64,000 nt of DNA, taken from Scylla paramamosain. Its lineage: Eukaryota > Arthropoda > Malacostraca > Decapoda > Portunidae. Made by a program: the position numbers and the translations under genes. Location: NCBI RefSeq assembly GCF_035594125.1, contig NW_026973723.1, forward strand, positions 427,501 through 491,500. Direction: 5' to 3'. The notes beneath the pieces were generated by a model. The model had not been told where the DNA came from, searched no databases, and was given only the letters and a program-made list of their open reading frames with translations. Within the stretch, counting starts at the first letter, position 1, and every line of letters starts with the position of its first letter. Below are positions 38,442 to 51,125 of the stretch, one piece after another.

Positions 38442-41065
38442 ATGGAGCACATCATATATACAGTATTTTCCACATTTAAACTGCTTGATATGTTTCTTTT
38501 CTTTTCTTTTTTTTTTTATGAATTTCATTAGAATTTCATGTGTAAATGTATTGTGATCACTAGCTTTTCTAATGAAATCTTTAACAATTCCCAATCTTTG
38601 TCTTAGTGTTATATCTGTGACAATGTGTTGATGACTATTAGTATACATTTGTATTGTTGAGGTGTAACTAGTAACCTGTAAATCACCTTCAAAAGGTAAA
38701 ACCATCTTTTCACCATCGTCCTCATCTTTCTCCCTGATGCCGTGACGAGACACACACACACAACACACAGTGACAAGTAAAGACGGTGTGCTAGCTGCGA
38801 GGACACTGACGATTTTAACCCCTACGGAGGGTCATGGGCGGTGAAGGAGGATGATTAAGGGATCCTGTGGAGCGATAAAGGTGAAGGTTGTCACTGGGAT
38901 GAGGAAGAAAGAGAGTTAAAGACAGCGAAGAATGTATGGGAGAGGAGTATCGGCACGTGAAGGGAAGGACATAAAACTGTGTGAGGGGGAGGGACATAAA
39001 GCGTGGAGTGTGTGTTTTACCTATGGCCTGCTGAAGGTCACCCTGATCCCCGGGGGTGGGTCCACGTCCTGGACACGTTGAACAAGACTTTCCGCTACTA
39101 ACAGACACTGCCTTGCTGCTGATGTGCAGTAGCTGTGTTCTCCTCCTTATTGTTATTAATGTTCTAACAGAGTGGTAGTAGTACTAAAAAAATATATCAA
39201 AATATACGCAGATGTACACATGATTACTCACCAAAAGAAGAAGAAAAAAAAAAAGAGCTCGGATCCCACGCTCATCCAGCTAATTTTCTTTTATAGTCCC
39301 CTTGTTATTTTTTCGAACCAATAAAAAAAAAAAAAAAAAAAAGTAGGCTACACGTGGAATTTATTTTTTCCCTTAAAGATGACTGTTACATTGTAGAGTT
39401 GGAGGGATAGATGACTTGGAACATGATGGGGAGGGTTCGAAACGTCATCCAGGCGACGATCTGGGTGGTGGGATGATTACACCGCTGTAGTAATCAGACT
39501 GAATGGTAAATGTGACTGCGTTTTTTGCGGCAGTGCGGCAGACGCCAGGCGCCACGCGATCTGTCCCGACGTACCATGTACCCGTATCAAGGGAGGGGAT
39601 CTCTTTTATGATGTCATATTGTGAATAGCTGATTTCCTGTTGTTAAAGTGTAGTGACGAGTCTCCTGGAACGCAAGAGACAAGGAAGTTGATGGATGAGT
39701 TGAGGTTGCTGTCTTGTGAGGCTTCATTGTTTTGCCTGTCACTGCTTAACAGTCTCCTTGTCTCTGGGAGGTGAGTGGTAGTGCTTGTTGAGTATTCAAC
39801 AGACTACTCCGCCGAACAAATTAAATTTGTTACTTGGTTAACACTGGAGTCACGATGGAGCTTCCCGCAGCTTAACATATCCGCAAATAAAAAAAAAAAA
39901 AAAAAAAAAAACGTGCCGTGTTTCCCCATATTTGGGTTTTTGCTTATTTAAGAACCAGAGATAGGCTGCAGCTCTCCTTGACGTACTGGATACTTAGTAT
40001 TCACGTGTTCGCCTGTTCACGTGCGTCTCTTAAGATGTAAAAATAAATTAAGTAATTCCTTATATTTACATAATTTCCTCGTTTCTATTTTTATTTATAT
40101 GTTCACTATTATTATCATTATTTTTACATGAATGGCATGTGGAAAGCTTGCAGCAGGCAGTGGAGGGTACGCAAGGTGACAGGTTCTGTGCATAAATTAG
40201 TGATCCTAAACAAGTTTTCTAGTCCTGAAAGGCTGCCTTTCAAGGTCAAAGGTGTTTACGAGGGACGAGAGAACAGGCAGAAAAATTAACGATGGATATC
40301 CAGAAATTTTCGAAATTTAGGTCGATAGGACTTTATCAGTGCTAGATAAATTCATATTATAGATTATTATGAGATATTATCGTAAGATAATTAACCATAT
40401 GAAAACTTCTTAAAGAGATTCTTATTTTACAATGAGAATTGAGAAGTGTGTGTGTGTGTGTGTGTGTGTATGAGATGCTCACATCAGCACTACTTAGGCA
40501 GCAGCATGACGCCTTTCAGCACACGTGTTTTTGGAATAAAGAATCTAATAAACTTTGACCAAACGAAAATCGACTTAATTGTCGTGAGGGAAAAAAAAAA
40601 TGAAAAAAAAAATCTGTCATTGAGTGACTTAACAAAGACGAGCAGCAGTTTATCCCTATGATCTCTCTCACCATAATTACCATAAGAAGCAGGTGACATA
40701 CGTGGCACTTCATATTTCTTCCTTTGCCAGCATTGACGGGGCCTCTCACACACGTTAGATAACACCTCCTCATTTCCATCTTTGTGTTATCACCTTTATA
40801 TCTGCCAGGGATTTTTTTTTATCGTGAGTACCTAAACATCAGCAGATAAGACCAGAAGCATGTTAGTGTTGAAGCGCCTAACAAGAGGTAGCAGCGGTGG
40901 TGCTGCTGGTGGACGCCGCTAATTTGTTGTTGTGGTGCACTATAATCAGTTCAGTTGTTCATCATACTGCAGGAGACGTAGACGTAGTGCTTGGTTAAGA
41001 GGTGTACAGAGTGTGTATACCACTATAAAGTTGCCTGTCAAGCCACTCACCCAGCGATCTTAAGG
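38201..41065. other. No gene seen
   Basis: AC array, A-runs (39322-39342 and 39889-39911), otherwise unique DNA with short frames lacking domains. Confidence 0.55.
38382..38439. repeat. (AC)n microsatellite
   Basis: About 29 units. Confidence 0.96.
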
Positions 41066-41203
41066 TGAGGAGAATATTATGGCGATCAGTGGTGCTGAGG
41101 ACAAGGTACGTGATCTCAGCCCTGGGAGTTAATTGGCGACAGTTACAGGACATGTAGTGAACCTTTACTACCACTCCCTCTCAGTCTGTCGCCATAATAT
41201 TCT
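41066..41203. repeat. Inverted repeat spanning the candidate intron
   Basis: AGAATATTATGGCGA (about 41071-41085) is repeated inverted as TCGCCATAATATTCT (about 41189-41203). The arms sit around the candidate exon 1 start and before the acceptor. Confidence 0.7.
41079..41105 (+). CDS. Candidate first coding exon, nine codons
   Basis: ATGGCGATCAGTGGTGCTGA continues to ACAAG, followed by the strong donor GTACGT. It encodes MAISGAEDK and could join in phase 0 to 41217, 111 bp downstream. A TATAAAG lies about 55 bp upstream. Too short to identify; evidence is splice signals only. Confidence 0.3.
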
Positions 41204-41216
41204 TCTTTCTTTACAG

Positions 41217-41273
41217 TCGTTGAAATGGTGGGTCAGTATATTATCATCTCACCCATTTGCCCTAGTCTTATAG
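41217..41273 (+). CDS. Candidate second exon, SLKWWVSILSSHPFALVL then stop
   Basis: A strong acceptor TTCTTCTTTCTTTACAG precedes TCGTTGAAATGG. In phase with 41079-41105 it reads SLKWWVSILSSHPFALVL and stops at TAG 41271-41273. It could instead splice out again at GTGGGT or GTCAGT inside it. The resulting peptide of 27 residues would be unusual; the gene may continue by another splice. Confidence 0.25.
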   Translation, partial: SLKWWVSILSSHPFALVL

Positions 41274-41468
41274 CGCTCACTAAACGTTCTGTAGTTGTGA
41301 GTTAGGCGAGGCTGCAGACAATGCCTTTTAAGTTAGAACGTAGCTTCTGTCTGATGTTGTCGCTCTTAAGGGATGTATGGCATACGACTTTCTTGATACT
41401 ACACGTGTGCCGGTGTGCCCCGTCCTAGAATGCTGCTGGGTCTATACAGTAGCTTATCGACACAAAAT

Positions 41469-41612
<144 letters not shown>

Positions 41613-42372
41613 TATATTAACAATGATCCTTCTGTCATCATCGCTATTCAGTTACATCTTCTATCATGTTTTTGTGAAGACTAATATTCTAGCACTAGGC
41701 AGACAGAATGTCTTGATATTATGATGATAGCGTATGAGGTGAAAAGACAACGTTACAGTAATTTCATTCATTATAACCTGGAGTACTGTGACGCAACAGC
41801 AGCTCGATTAATAAGTTTTGCTTCTCGCGCATCATACATTTCAGGATTACTGTGGCAGTCATTCTCCAAAATCCTAAGATTACTGTCCTTGTCTCCCTCA
41901 TCCCCCTTGATTCCCACAAGATCAGAGGCACCGGGGCACCACTTTAAGGGTGCCAGGTGCCCCTTCTCCTCACCAAGCGCCTCAACGAGCATCACGCTCT
42001 GCGCTCGTCATCAGCAGGCTGTTCATCACCACCACGAAGGAGACACAAGTGACAGCCTGGGAAGGAGGAATGGAGAGCAGGAAGAGGAGGGAAGGGAGGG
42101 ACTGGAGGGAGGGAAGGTGGGAGGATGGGCGGGCGGCGTCATGACCCGAGCCATCGCCGCAGCTCACGTTACTTCTACAATAACATTCCATTGCTCGGCC
42201 ACTTGTTGTTCATTTCTCTTCAGCGTTCTCGTCACCAGTGTTCATGAGCAGCTGAGAGAAAACACCATGTACAGCCGGCGTTGGCAGCTACCAAAGAGAA
42301 TGTGCCATAGCGTGCCCGTTACTACGTCTTCATTCTCACCTTTCTCACCAGACGCAAGGTAGGCAATGCCTG

Positions 42373-45327
42373 TCAGTGTCCGGCCTCTACAAATCTTCTC
42401 CAAAGGTCTCTATCCATGAAATCCTCATCTCTGGTTATTTCTTGTAGATTTCTTCCTCTTCGTTCAGCAGCTTCTTCAACTCCCTGCATCCATCGCTTCC
42501 TAGGTCGTCCCACCGGCCTCCTGCCTAGAGGAACCCATTCCAGAAACTTCCTTGCGTATCTTGTATCTTCCATTCTTTGGACATGTCCATACCATCTCAA
42601 TTTGTTCTTTTCAATTATCTTCAGTACAGATGTTATCCCTAATCTCTCTCTGGTTTCTTCATTTCTAATTCTATCAAGTCTGGTCACACCTCGGATCATT
42701 CTCAGAACTCTCATTTCTGCTGCTTGTATTTGTGAAGATGTTCTTGTTGTCAGTGTCCAAGTTTCTGACCCATATAGAAGTACTGGTCTTAGTATTGTTG
42801 TAAATATTATGGTTTTAGCTTTTGTTGGAATATTCTTATCTTTAAGTATGGGATACAATGCACTGACATTTGCATTGTACTTCTGTATTCTATTTAAAAT
42901 TTCTATATTCTGTCTGTTTTCCTCGTCGAAAAGTACTCCCAGATAACAAAATTTGTCGGTCTGTTTCAGTTTAGCGTTTTCTATGTAAATATTACATTCC
43001 TCCTTTATTCTGCCAACTTTCATTATTTCTGTTTTTTGTTTGTTCATTCTCATTCCTTCCCTATTTAAGACATCATTCCATCTTGTCATGGCCTCTTGAA
43101 GATCTTGTTGGCTTCCTGTCACGACAGCGACATCGTCTGCATAGGCCAGCGTGATCTCTTTATCCTCCCTTACACACACTTCCTTCAGGCATCTGTCCAT
43201 GTATATAATGAATAGCAAAGGAGAGAGCACTCCCCCTTGTCTCACTCCTGTCTTAATGCTAAACCATTCACTCTCCAGCTCTCTGTTCTTGACTCTGCTC
43301 TCCGTGTTCTTATATATACTCTTAATTACTCGTATCAGTTTAGAGTTTATGCCGTAGTCTTGATGTTGTAAGACTCTCCACAAGCAATCTCTTCTAATTC
43401 TATCAAAGGCTTTTTCCAGATCTATAAAAGCCACATATTTATCAATGCTCCACTCCCAATTCTTCTCCATTATCATCTTTAAAGTGAACACTAGATCTGT
43501 CGTGCTCCTATTGGGCCTGAAACCATACTGCCATATTCCTAGTTTCTCCTCGACACAGGTTCTTAATCTTTTCTCAACTATTCTTTCATACAATTTTCCA
43601 ACATGAGATAACAGGGATATACCTCTATAATTTGCACAATCTGTTTTACTGCCTTTCTTATATATTGGACATACTATTGCTTTGTGCCAGTCATGGGGCA
43701 CTTTCTCCTCTTTCCACGCATTACTGAAAATGTACCTCATCCACTCTACACATTCTTCCCCAGCAGCTTTAAATAGCTCTATAGGGAGCTCGTCGTCCCC
43801 TGGGGCTTTGCCGCTTCTCATCTTCTTTAGTGCCTCCTTCACTTCCTCTATACTGATCTCATTTGGGTTCTCTCCTTGTTCCTCCTGTATATCTAGATTC
43901 CGCTCTTCATCCACTTCCACATCCTCCACATTTAGAAGTTCTTGGAAGTATTCTCTCCATCTTTCTTCAATCTCCTGTGGTTTTGTTAGTAATTCTCCTG
44001 TTTTGTTCATTATTGCATATGTTGATTCGTTATTTCCTTTCCTATAGTTCTTAGCCATGTTATACAATAATTTTCTTGTTCCTTCTACGTGTCTCTCTAG
44101 ATCTTGACCAATCTTGATCCACATGTCCTCCTTGGCTGCTCTTTTGGTTGCTTCTGCACTGTTTCGTTTATCTACGTAATCTTCTCTATCTTCAATGTTT
44201 CTTGTTTTCATCCATTTTCTGAAAGATCTTGTTTTTTCTTTGACTGCTTCCTTAACATCATAAGTCCACCATGCAGTACTTTTCTTTTTGGTTCCATATT
44301 TGATTTTAATACCAACTGTCTCCTCAGCTGCCCCATACACGGTGTTCTTGAATTTATTCCATTCTTCTTCTATGTTCATTTCTTCCAATTCCAGTTCGGT
44401 TGGTTTTCGTAATGTTACCAGTTGCCGCAGTGCTTGCTTCTTCTCTTCGTCCTTGAGGTTTTCCAGTTTGAATCTCTTTTGCTTTTTCTTGACTTTTTCC
44501 TTTGGTTTTACAATTTTTAATTTAGCCACCACCAACCTGTGGTCAGAGTCTAAGGACACAGATGGTATGGTCCTAACATCTTTAAATATGTTTTTCTTGT
44601 TGGTGAGAAACAGGTCAATCATTGACCTCTCAGTATATCCTTGTTGTGCTGCATTCCACCGATACCATGTCCATTTATGGCTCTCCTGATGTTTATAATA
44701 AGTATTCATAATGGACATGTTATTCATCACACAATAATCTATTATTCTTTCTCCCTCCTGGTTCCTTTCGCCAATGCTAAACTCTCCGATGACGTGCTCT
44801 ACTCCATCTCTATTCTGTCCGACATGTCCATTCATGTCTCCCATGACAATGACATTCTCGTGATGTCTTATTGTTTCTGTCATTTCCTGTAGAGTTTCAT
44901 AAAACTGCTCTTTCTCCCTCAGACTTCTGCCCTGTTGTGGAGCATATGTTTGGATAATGCTAATTTTTGTCTGTTCTATAGTTAACGTTATACCCATCAC
45001 TCTCTCATTTCTGCAGTCCATACTGTCCATCCTTTCTGCCATCAGTGGTGACATCATTATAGCAACCCCATGTCTTCCATCCTCATTACCACTATATATG
45101 ATCTTATAATTTTCATGTAATGTTTTTTCTCCTTTCTCTTTGATTCTAGTTTCACATAATCCAACGATTTCCAGCTTTCTTTCCTTCATCATCTCTATTA
45201 TTTCCTCTTCTTTATCCTTGAATGTTGCCAAGTTTATCGTTGCAATCTTTATTGTCTTTTGTTTCCTATTTTCATGTCCAGTTCCATTCCGGTTCGTTAC
45301 TCTTTGGTCAGTCCGATTCCGAGGCAC
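42373..45327 (-). CDS. RTE-like LINE polyprotein: endonuclease and reverse transcriptase
   Basis: An uninterrupted 984-codon frame on the minus strand, counted from a GTG at 45327. The N-terminal endonuclease has KIATINLATF, GLCETR, TYAPQ, MGDMNGHVG near residue 163 and DSDHRLV. The reverse transcriptase has MRSGKAPGDDELPIELF, NYRGISLLS, AFIDLEKAFDRIRRD near 635, TGVRQGGVLSPLLFIIYMD near 697 and the catalytic YADD near 729. The C terminus LRWYGHVQRM ... GRRPVGRPRKRW ... DRDLWRRF is the signature tail of RTE-type elements often mislabelled craniofacial development protein 2-like in invertebrate annotations. The first in-frame ATG lies inside the endonuclease domain (MMKERK); upstream the frame is open only to a TAG near 45368. 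Translation would need a non-AUG start or another arrangement, or the start codon has been lost. The frame is otherwise intact, suggesting a young copy. Confidence 0.88.
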   Translation of the reverse strand: MPRNRTDQRVTNRNGTGHENRKQKTIKIATINLATFKDKEEEIIEMMKERKLEIVGLCETRIKEKGEKTLHENYKIIYSGNEDGRHGVAIMMSPLMAERMDSMDCRNERVMGITLTIEQTKISIIQTYAPQQGRSLREKEQFYETLQEMTETIRHHENVIVMGDMNGHVGQNRDGVEHVIGEFSIGERNQEGERIIDYCVMNNMSIMNTYYKHQESHKWTWYRWNAAQQGYTERSMIDLFLTNKKNIFKDVRTIPSVSLDSDHRLVVAKLKIVKPKEKVKKKQKRFKLENLKDEEKKQALRQLVTLRKPTELELEEMNIEEEWNKFKNTVYGAAEETVGIKIKYGTKKKSTAWWTYDVKEAVKEKTRSFRKWMKTRNIEDREDYVDKRNSAEATKRAAKEDMWIKIGQDLERHVEGTRKLLYNMAKNYRKGNNESTYAIMNKTGELLTKPQEIEERWREYFQELLNVEDVEVDEERNLDIQEEQGENPNEISIEEVKEALKKMRSGKAPGDDELPIELFKAAGEECVEWMRYIFSNAWKEEKVPHDWHKAIVCPIYKKGSKTDCANYRGISLLSHVGKLYERIVEKRLRTCVEEKLGIWQYGFRPNRSTTDLVFTLKMIMEKNWEWSIDKYVAFIDLEKAFDRIRRDCLWRVLQHQDYGINSKLIRVIKSIYKNTESRVKNRELESEWFSIKTGVRQGGVLSPLLFIIYMDRCLKEVCVREDKEITLAYADDVAVVTGSQQDLQEAMTRWNDVLNREGMRMNKQKTEIMKVGRIKEECNIYIENAKLKQTDKFCYLGVLFDEENRQNIEILNRIQKYNANVSALYPILKDKNIPTKAKTIIFTTILRPVLLYGSETWTLTTRTSSQIQAAEMRVLRMIRGVTRLDRIRNEETRERLGITSVLKIIEKNKLRWYGHVQRMEDTRYARKFLEWVPLGRRPVGRPRKRWMQGVEEAAERRGRNLQEITRDEDFMDRDLWRRFVEAGH

Positions 45328-45536
45328 GTTCTGCGTTTCTTGAGCAAAAACTGTAACACCAGTGGCTTGCTAGGCCTATCCTGGCTCTTCAGAACTGTTA
45401 ATTAGTCCTTTCCTGCTGCTTATTGCCCCCAACTGGTTACAGGGAATCTCCTACTAGTCCCCGGGCAAGCCTGCAGGTTAGGGTAAGCCGCGACACTTCT
45501 TCAAAGTTACACAGTTCCTTGTTCATGTGGAGTAGG

Positions 45537-45570
45537 CCCATGAACCGTCGCGGCCCATGAACCGTCGCGG
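45537..45570. repeat. 17-bp tandem duplication at LINE 5' end
   Basis: CCCATGAACCGTCGCGG occurs twice head to tail with no mismatch, at the presumed 5' end of the RTE-like element. Confidence 0.9.
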
Positions 45571-46440
45571 ACTTCATCTCAAAGCTAATTTTGAAGGATG
45601 TTTTTTCATTAATACAGAACCTCAGTTAACGTAATCTGTCCTTCGCAGAACTATATTTCTCTTCATCACCCTATTCTCTTCCCTGAACTATTGCTAAAGT
45701 ACTTTTTTCTTTTTTTTTATTATTACAGACTTCTTACGAACAAGACGCCTGTAACCTCCTAACATTTCCTTGCCTCCACATCAACCAGTGTGGCTGTCGC
45801 TGGCATACTATCATTCCTCGCCATACCATTCACATTTAACTACTACACACCATTTTCAACCTTGTAATTTCTCGGCGCAAGGGACTGTTCTTGCCTAGCC
45901 CCGTCCCTTACCTTTCGCTCTTCGGTTATTGCTTTCACCCGGCGTCGTGATTACTCGTCATGCTGTTTTATCATCTCTGATTACATCTGATAGGGTCGTG
46001 TAAAATACAGAAGAAGGTAGGGAAGGTGCAGGCGATGAACATGTTGCCTGTGAATAACAATGAGCTGATTGACAGGTATAGCATCGCCGGCTGTTAAATC
46101 TCGTGAACAATCTCGACACCTGATATGAGCACATTCTCGACCGCTAGACCCTGACATTATCGATGCACCTCAGGACGTTCCTCGCTCATCCTATGGCCGC
46201 TTAGGGCTAAATGGGCACTAAAATAGCAAAAAACCTTCCTTTTAAAGTATAGCGTGTCTCTTAATACTTTGTTTCTGGCGGTCAGGTGCACGTTTACTAA
46301 CTTCGTGATGCTGCTGGGGTCTCGTAGGGATACGTGGGTGTGGTGCTACCAAGGCGACGACAACACAGGGCACACACACGAACGGGCCCTCCTTCAGGCA
46401 CTGTCTGCAGCAGCTGAAAGAATGTTGTTTTTTATGCTGG

Positions 46441-46660
<220 letters not shown>

Positions 46661-46914
46661 CAAACGTACTCATATTATCCTAATTCATAGGAAATGATAG
46701 CTTGAGAAAAAAAAAAACACACACACACACACATTAGTCAAGTGAGTAAATAACCACTCAGACACGCACGCACGTAAATGGGTCTAAACGATTACACTGA
46801 TGACAAATTAAATGTGCAGCATCCGTGATAAAGGCATTAGTGTTCTGCTGTATCTAAGACAGTGAGCAGCTTCTCGTGTAGCCTTGCCTAGTGAGACCCT
46901 CCTTCAAGAACGTC

Positions 46915-46916
<2 letters not shown>

Positions 46917-46957
<41 letters not shown>
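46917..46957. repeat. (GT)n microsatellite
   Basis: About 19 units. Confidence 0.95.
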
Positions 46958-46959
<2 letters not shown>

Positions 46960-47241
46960 CACATATGTCTTAGTTCCTGAAATATCCATGACTTCGAACC
47001 CTAGGAATTTTTGTACTCCAATTAATTGTTTTTCGTCACGCTCTCCCCTCACTGAATTCATGATACTAATTTCTTACCTTCCGTCCATTTGGGTACACTC
47101 CGCAAGACTGTTTTTTGTGTCAGGAAGAGTTATGATACTACCCTGCCCAGGTTCAGAAATATGCCTTTTGGAGGTGATGCAGGTGGAGGTGAAGGACCGG
47201 GCAGCGGTGAGAGGAGCTACTGTGTCTGGGTGCTGAGGGGA

Positions 47242-47246
<5 letters not shown>

Positions 47247-47328
<82 letters not shown>
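47247..47328. repeat. (GA)n microsatellite
   Basis: About 41 units. Confidence 0.96.
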
Positions 47329-47333
<5 letters not shown>

Positions 47334-48589
47334 GTGAAATCTAATAGTGCGTAATATATTTTGGAAAAGGTTCATGGACTCGGTAAGCAAAATACCTTAT
47401 CCATTTGTATGAAGAAGAAAAGTATTACATATCATTGTGCCCTATCATTCTTAACCAAAAAGTTGTAGTGAATTTTCTTTTTCCGAACTTAATGTGCTTA
47501 CTTCTTATGTTTTCATGCTTTACCTAACATTATTATCTCTTTCCCAGTTTATTCCTCCTTGGTTCTCATTCAAGCACATTTTGTTTTATATGAATGCATA
47601 TACAGCTGCTTCGAAGTTCCCCCGGCAGCAGTCCGCATTAGCATAGTGTATCTTAATTTGAACATCCAAGTACTGTCAAGGAAACTACGACGCAGCGCCA
47701 GAGAGACTTGAGACTTAGATGGAGCCCAAATACTCCGTGTTGTGACCGTCCAGTGATCCTCCAGTGTCAGAGGATTGGATGGCAAAACAGACACTCAATT
47801 CGAATGGGGTTTTTATGAAGCAGTAACGTGAACCTGACCTGGTAGGCACATTAAAGTTGGAAGCGGGCAAAAAGAACGACGAGAGATTTCAACTCCGTGA
47901 AGAAATTATCGATACGCATACAGCGAGGTGAGACATACGTGAGGGAAGGAATTCTGGCCAGGTTTTTCACAGTACTGTATAAGATGTCTTTGTGTTTTCT
48001 TTGTGAGGTGTTCAGCTGGAGGATAAACTTTTGTACTCATGTAAGAGAGCGTGTACACAGTGTGTCCTTTAACAACACGTACTCGTATGCTTGATGAGCG
48101 AGGTGTATCACTACAAGTAAAGCGCCTCACACCTAATGAGCGAACATCAAAACCTTACTGCCATCAAGACTCTTCTCAGTATTCTTATTATCTGGCTGAA
48201 ATACAGTTCATGAGGCAGCAAACTCTAATCACATTTTACTTTCGCTTTGTTCACCTTTGGTAACACCAAAGGATGGTGTGGTAAGCCTGTGACAAGATCG
48301 TTGGTATACTCCCAGCCGGTGGCGTAAAACAATTTCCATTAGGGCTGGGACTAATTGAGCTACGCCCACGTTATTAAAACGAGAATAATTAAAAGCCCAC
48401 GTAAATCAGTAATCATGATCAGAAGTCCTGAAAATGTTAACCCGGAAGGAGTAACAGTGAAACATTTAGAGACGCACGAAGGAGAACAGGAAAAGTGTAT
48501 GGAGTGTGGTGTTCCTTGGGGCTAACGTGCTGCCTTGACCACGCCTCCCCCTTCCCTTATCTACACTATCCCCCTTCTCTGCCCAGGCT

Positions 48590-48739
<150 letters not shown>

Positions 48740-49005
48740 GATAAAAACAATAATTCAAGTTAATGGTCACAAATATTAATTGAAAATGTGCGTTTATTTG
48801 TGCCAAAGTGCCTGTGTTTGTCATGTGACGTACATTGTTAAGTTCGCTCCAGCTGATTTGCTGCGGCTTAGCATTTTTGTCATTTGGTTTCGTAACCTTC
48901 TCCGAGATAGTCAGGTGTCAATCAAGGCAAGCACCTCTAGGTAGATCTGCATGATATGCCACACTCCTAGCTTACTGAATTTCTAATGAGGAGGTATTGG
49001 CTATA

Positions 49006-49008
<3 letters not shown>

Positions 49009-49079
<71 letters not shown>
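49009..49079. repeat. (GA)n microsatellite
   Basis: About 35 units. Confidence 0.96.
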
Positions 49080-49082
<3 letters not shown>

Positions 49083-50402
49083 AGATAGACTACTTGTACC
49101 CTCGTTTTGGAAATTTGTAAATAGCCTCAAGGAGCAAGGCAGTGTGAAGCATTACATTCATTATGCTGTGACTGAAGACTCTTAAAAGGAAAGAAAAAGA
49201 GTAACTCATGCACTTTACATGAGTTTCAAGTCGGTTATTTTATCCGAATGTAATTTTTGCATTGTCCAAACCAGTCCAGTCACACGTGGGCTTGTTGTAC
49301 CAGGCCAACACTGGAGTCTTTCCTCGGGATTGCTTTGAAATTGCTGTCTGGACATGAACACGTATTTCTGTTTCCGCGCGTTGTCTCCCATACCGTGCAA
49401 TCTGTTTTTGTTCTTTTACTTTTTGTTTGCATTTAAGATAAAGAGGCGGGGATAAGAGGAATGACAGCCTTGTGCAAGTAGAGTACACGTGTTGTCTTGC
49501 CGTGGTTAGTACTTAGTGGTGTTACTGTCTCTGTGGGACATTTTACCGATGGATCTTGTTACCACAAAAACTTTAAGTCGTACTCGAATTTTTTTTTTCT
49601 CTCTTCATTTATTGTGAAGCAATAATACATTCGGGTTACCCTTGACCAACATCCCTTCCTCATCAAAAGAATTACAACCGCTGTATATGTTGGGTTCTTC
49701 TTGTGTGTATGCTGAGACGCGCCGACTGCGCTGCTCCTGGGGGAGACTTTCTGAACGACATTCTGCATCTAATTCTGCAGTGTCGTTTCGAAGCTCCTAT
49801 TTTTTGTATATTTTCATAGATATAATTAACTGATATTCACTGGTGATAACCAATGCATCTGTCTATTGCTTGAGTGATAATGAGTTATTCCAGTTTACAG
49901 ATCTACCACTCACCAAGTCAAAGAAAATATATCCGAACTCCACATAACTATATTCTGTAGACAGCATTTCACCATTACCAGACTACATCCATCTTTGTAC
50001 TAATTCCTTGCACATACAGGCAAGATTCATAATGCCATCACAAATGGTCGTAGACAAGACACGCGTCACGGGAACTCAGCAGCGATGGGGTGCTTTGTTA
50101 CAGCTTGCGAGAGCAGGACATTCCATATTTACGAGTATTTGTTGATATAAGGAAATAAACAACAATATAAGTAAAGGGCACATGGTGGAGGTCAACTTGT
50201 TGACTGAAGCTTAAAACAACTTTCACCGAACAACTGAGCTGCCTCTTGGTCACGGCTTAAATTTGCTCCAACCAATTGTTTCCTTGTGCTTTAAATAAAT
50301 GTGATTCTCATCTTATTCTTTCTGAGAGGGATGGAGATCTGGAAAGAAAGGTAGCGTAAGATTTGATCACGTAGTATCTGCGCAGGCACATTACTTGCCA
50401 CT

Positions 50403-50404
<2 letters not shown>

Positions 50405-50475
<71 letters not shown>

Positions 50476-50534
50476 AAACGGACGGAATGAAGTATAGTAT
50501 CATAAATTTATTAATTCATGATCAGTAAAAAATG

Positions 50535-50591
<57 letters not shown>

Positions 50592-50654
50592 GGGAGAAAA
50601 ACTTAAGTTATCGCTTATAGATTAAGGATTAAGGCAGAATGTGTCCATTCCCCG

Positions 50655-50713
<59 letters not shown>
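50405..50713. repeat. GA, AC and CT arrays in close succession
   Basis: GA 50405-50472, AC 50536-50589, CT 50658-50713, ending about 70 bp before the first discoidin exon. Confidence 0.95.
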
Positions 50714-50717
<4 letters not shown>

Positions 50718-50781
50718 TGTCGCAGCACTACGCAATATCATGTAATCAGTCAACTAAGCGTGTTTTGCTTTCGTGTCGCAG

Positions 50782-50925
50782 AGTGCAAAACAGTGATCAG
50801 TGAGGGCGTGGACGTGCAGCTCACCGCTAGCTGCCACAAGCCTTGGCGCCGCAGCAAATCGTGCCAGCCCAGGGAGGACGCGGCGCCTAACTCCCATCGC
50901 GCTTGGTGTGCTCGCAGGAAGGATG
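50782..50925 (+). CDS. Exon of an F5/8 type C (discoidin) domain protein, N-terminal half
   Basis: A 144-bp GC-rich exon bounded by TTTCGTGTCGCAG at the acceptor and GGATG|GTAAGT at the donor. In the open frame it reads C-KTVISEGVDVQLTASC, then KPWRRSKSCQPRED, and APNSHRAWCARRKDG. The Cys start, the LTAS and the HRAWCAR segments match the first strands of the F5/8 type C fold, a secreted or extracellular domain that binds lipids, glycans or proteins. Wobble positions are GC-rich, in contrast to the flanking AT-rich DNA. The exon ends after the first base of a codon. The whole gene extends outside what I can read and I cannot name it. Confidence 0.72.
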
Positions 50926-51004
50926 GTAAGTAAAGACACTTGCTAAGCTCTCTGCGGGAAGGTAATCATGAACTTAGCACGGGATTCTGAAGGCTGTAGA
51001 TGAA

Positions 51005-51008
<4 letters not shown>

Positions 51009-51046
<38 letters not shown>
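51009..51046. repeat. (AC)n microsatellite in discoidin intron
   Basis: About 19 units. Confidence 0.95.
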
Positions 51047-51048
<2 letters not shown>

Positions 51049-51125
51049 TAGAAACAAAGAAAAGAGAAAAACGCATCTCATCCTCAAAGAAGTAACAATG
51101 ATGTGACTCAGTAACCAAAATTAAT

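Larger units (their letters stand above)
42362..45571 (-). mobile_element. RTE-like LINE, nearly full length
   Basis: The element includes the long ORF, a 5' leader of about 240 bp and almost no 3' UTR that I can delimit. The leader (right side) ends in two exact copies of a 17-bp unit, CCCATGAACCGTCGCGG, at 45537-45570, after which unrelated DNA seems to begin. Target duplications were not found by eye, so the outer limits are approximate. Confidence 0.7.

Noticed and set aside
39420..39480. tRNA-like B-box motif GGTTCGAAAC
   Set aside because: No A box at the right distance and no cloverleaf could be drawn.
42416..45343. Several + strand frames of 60-176 codons
   Set aside because: Antisense shadows of the RTE-like polyprotein.
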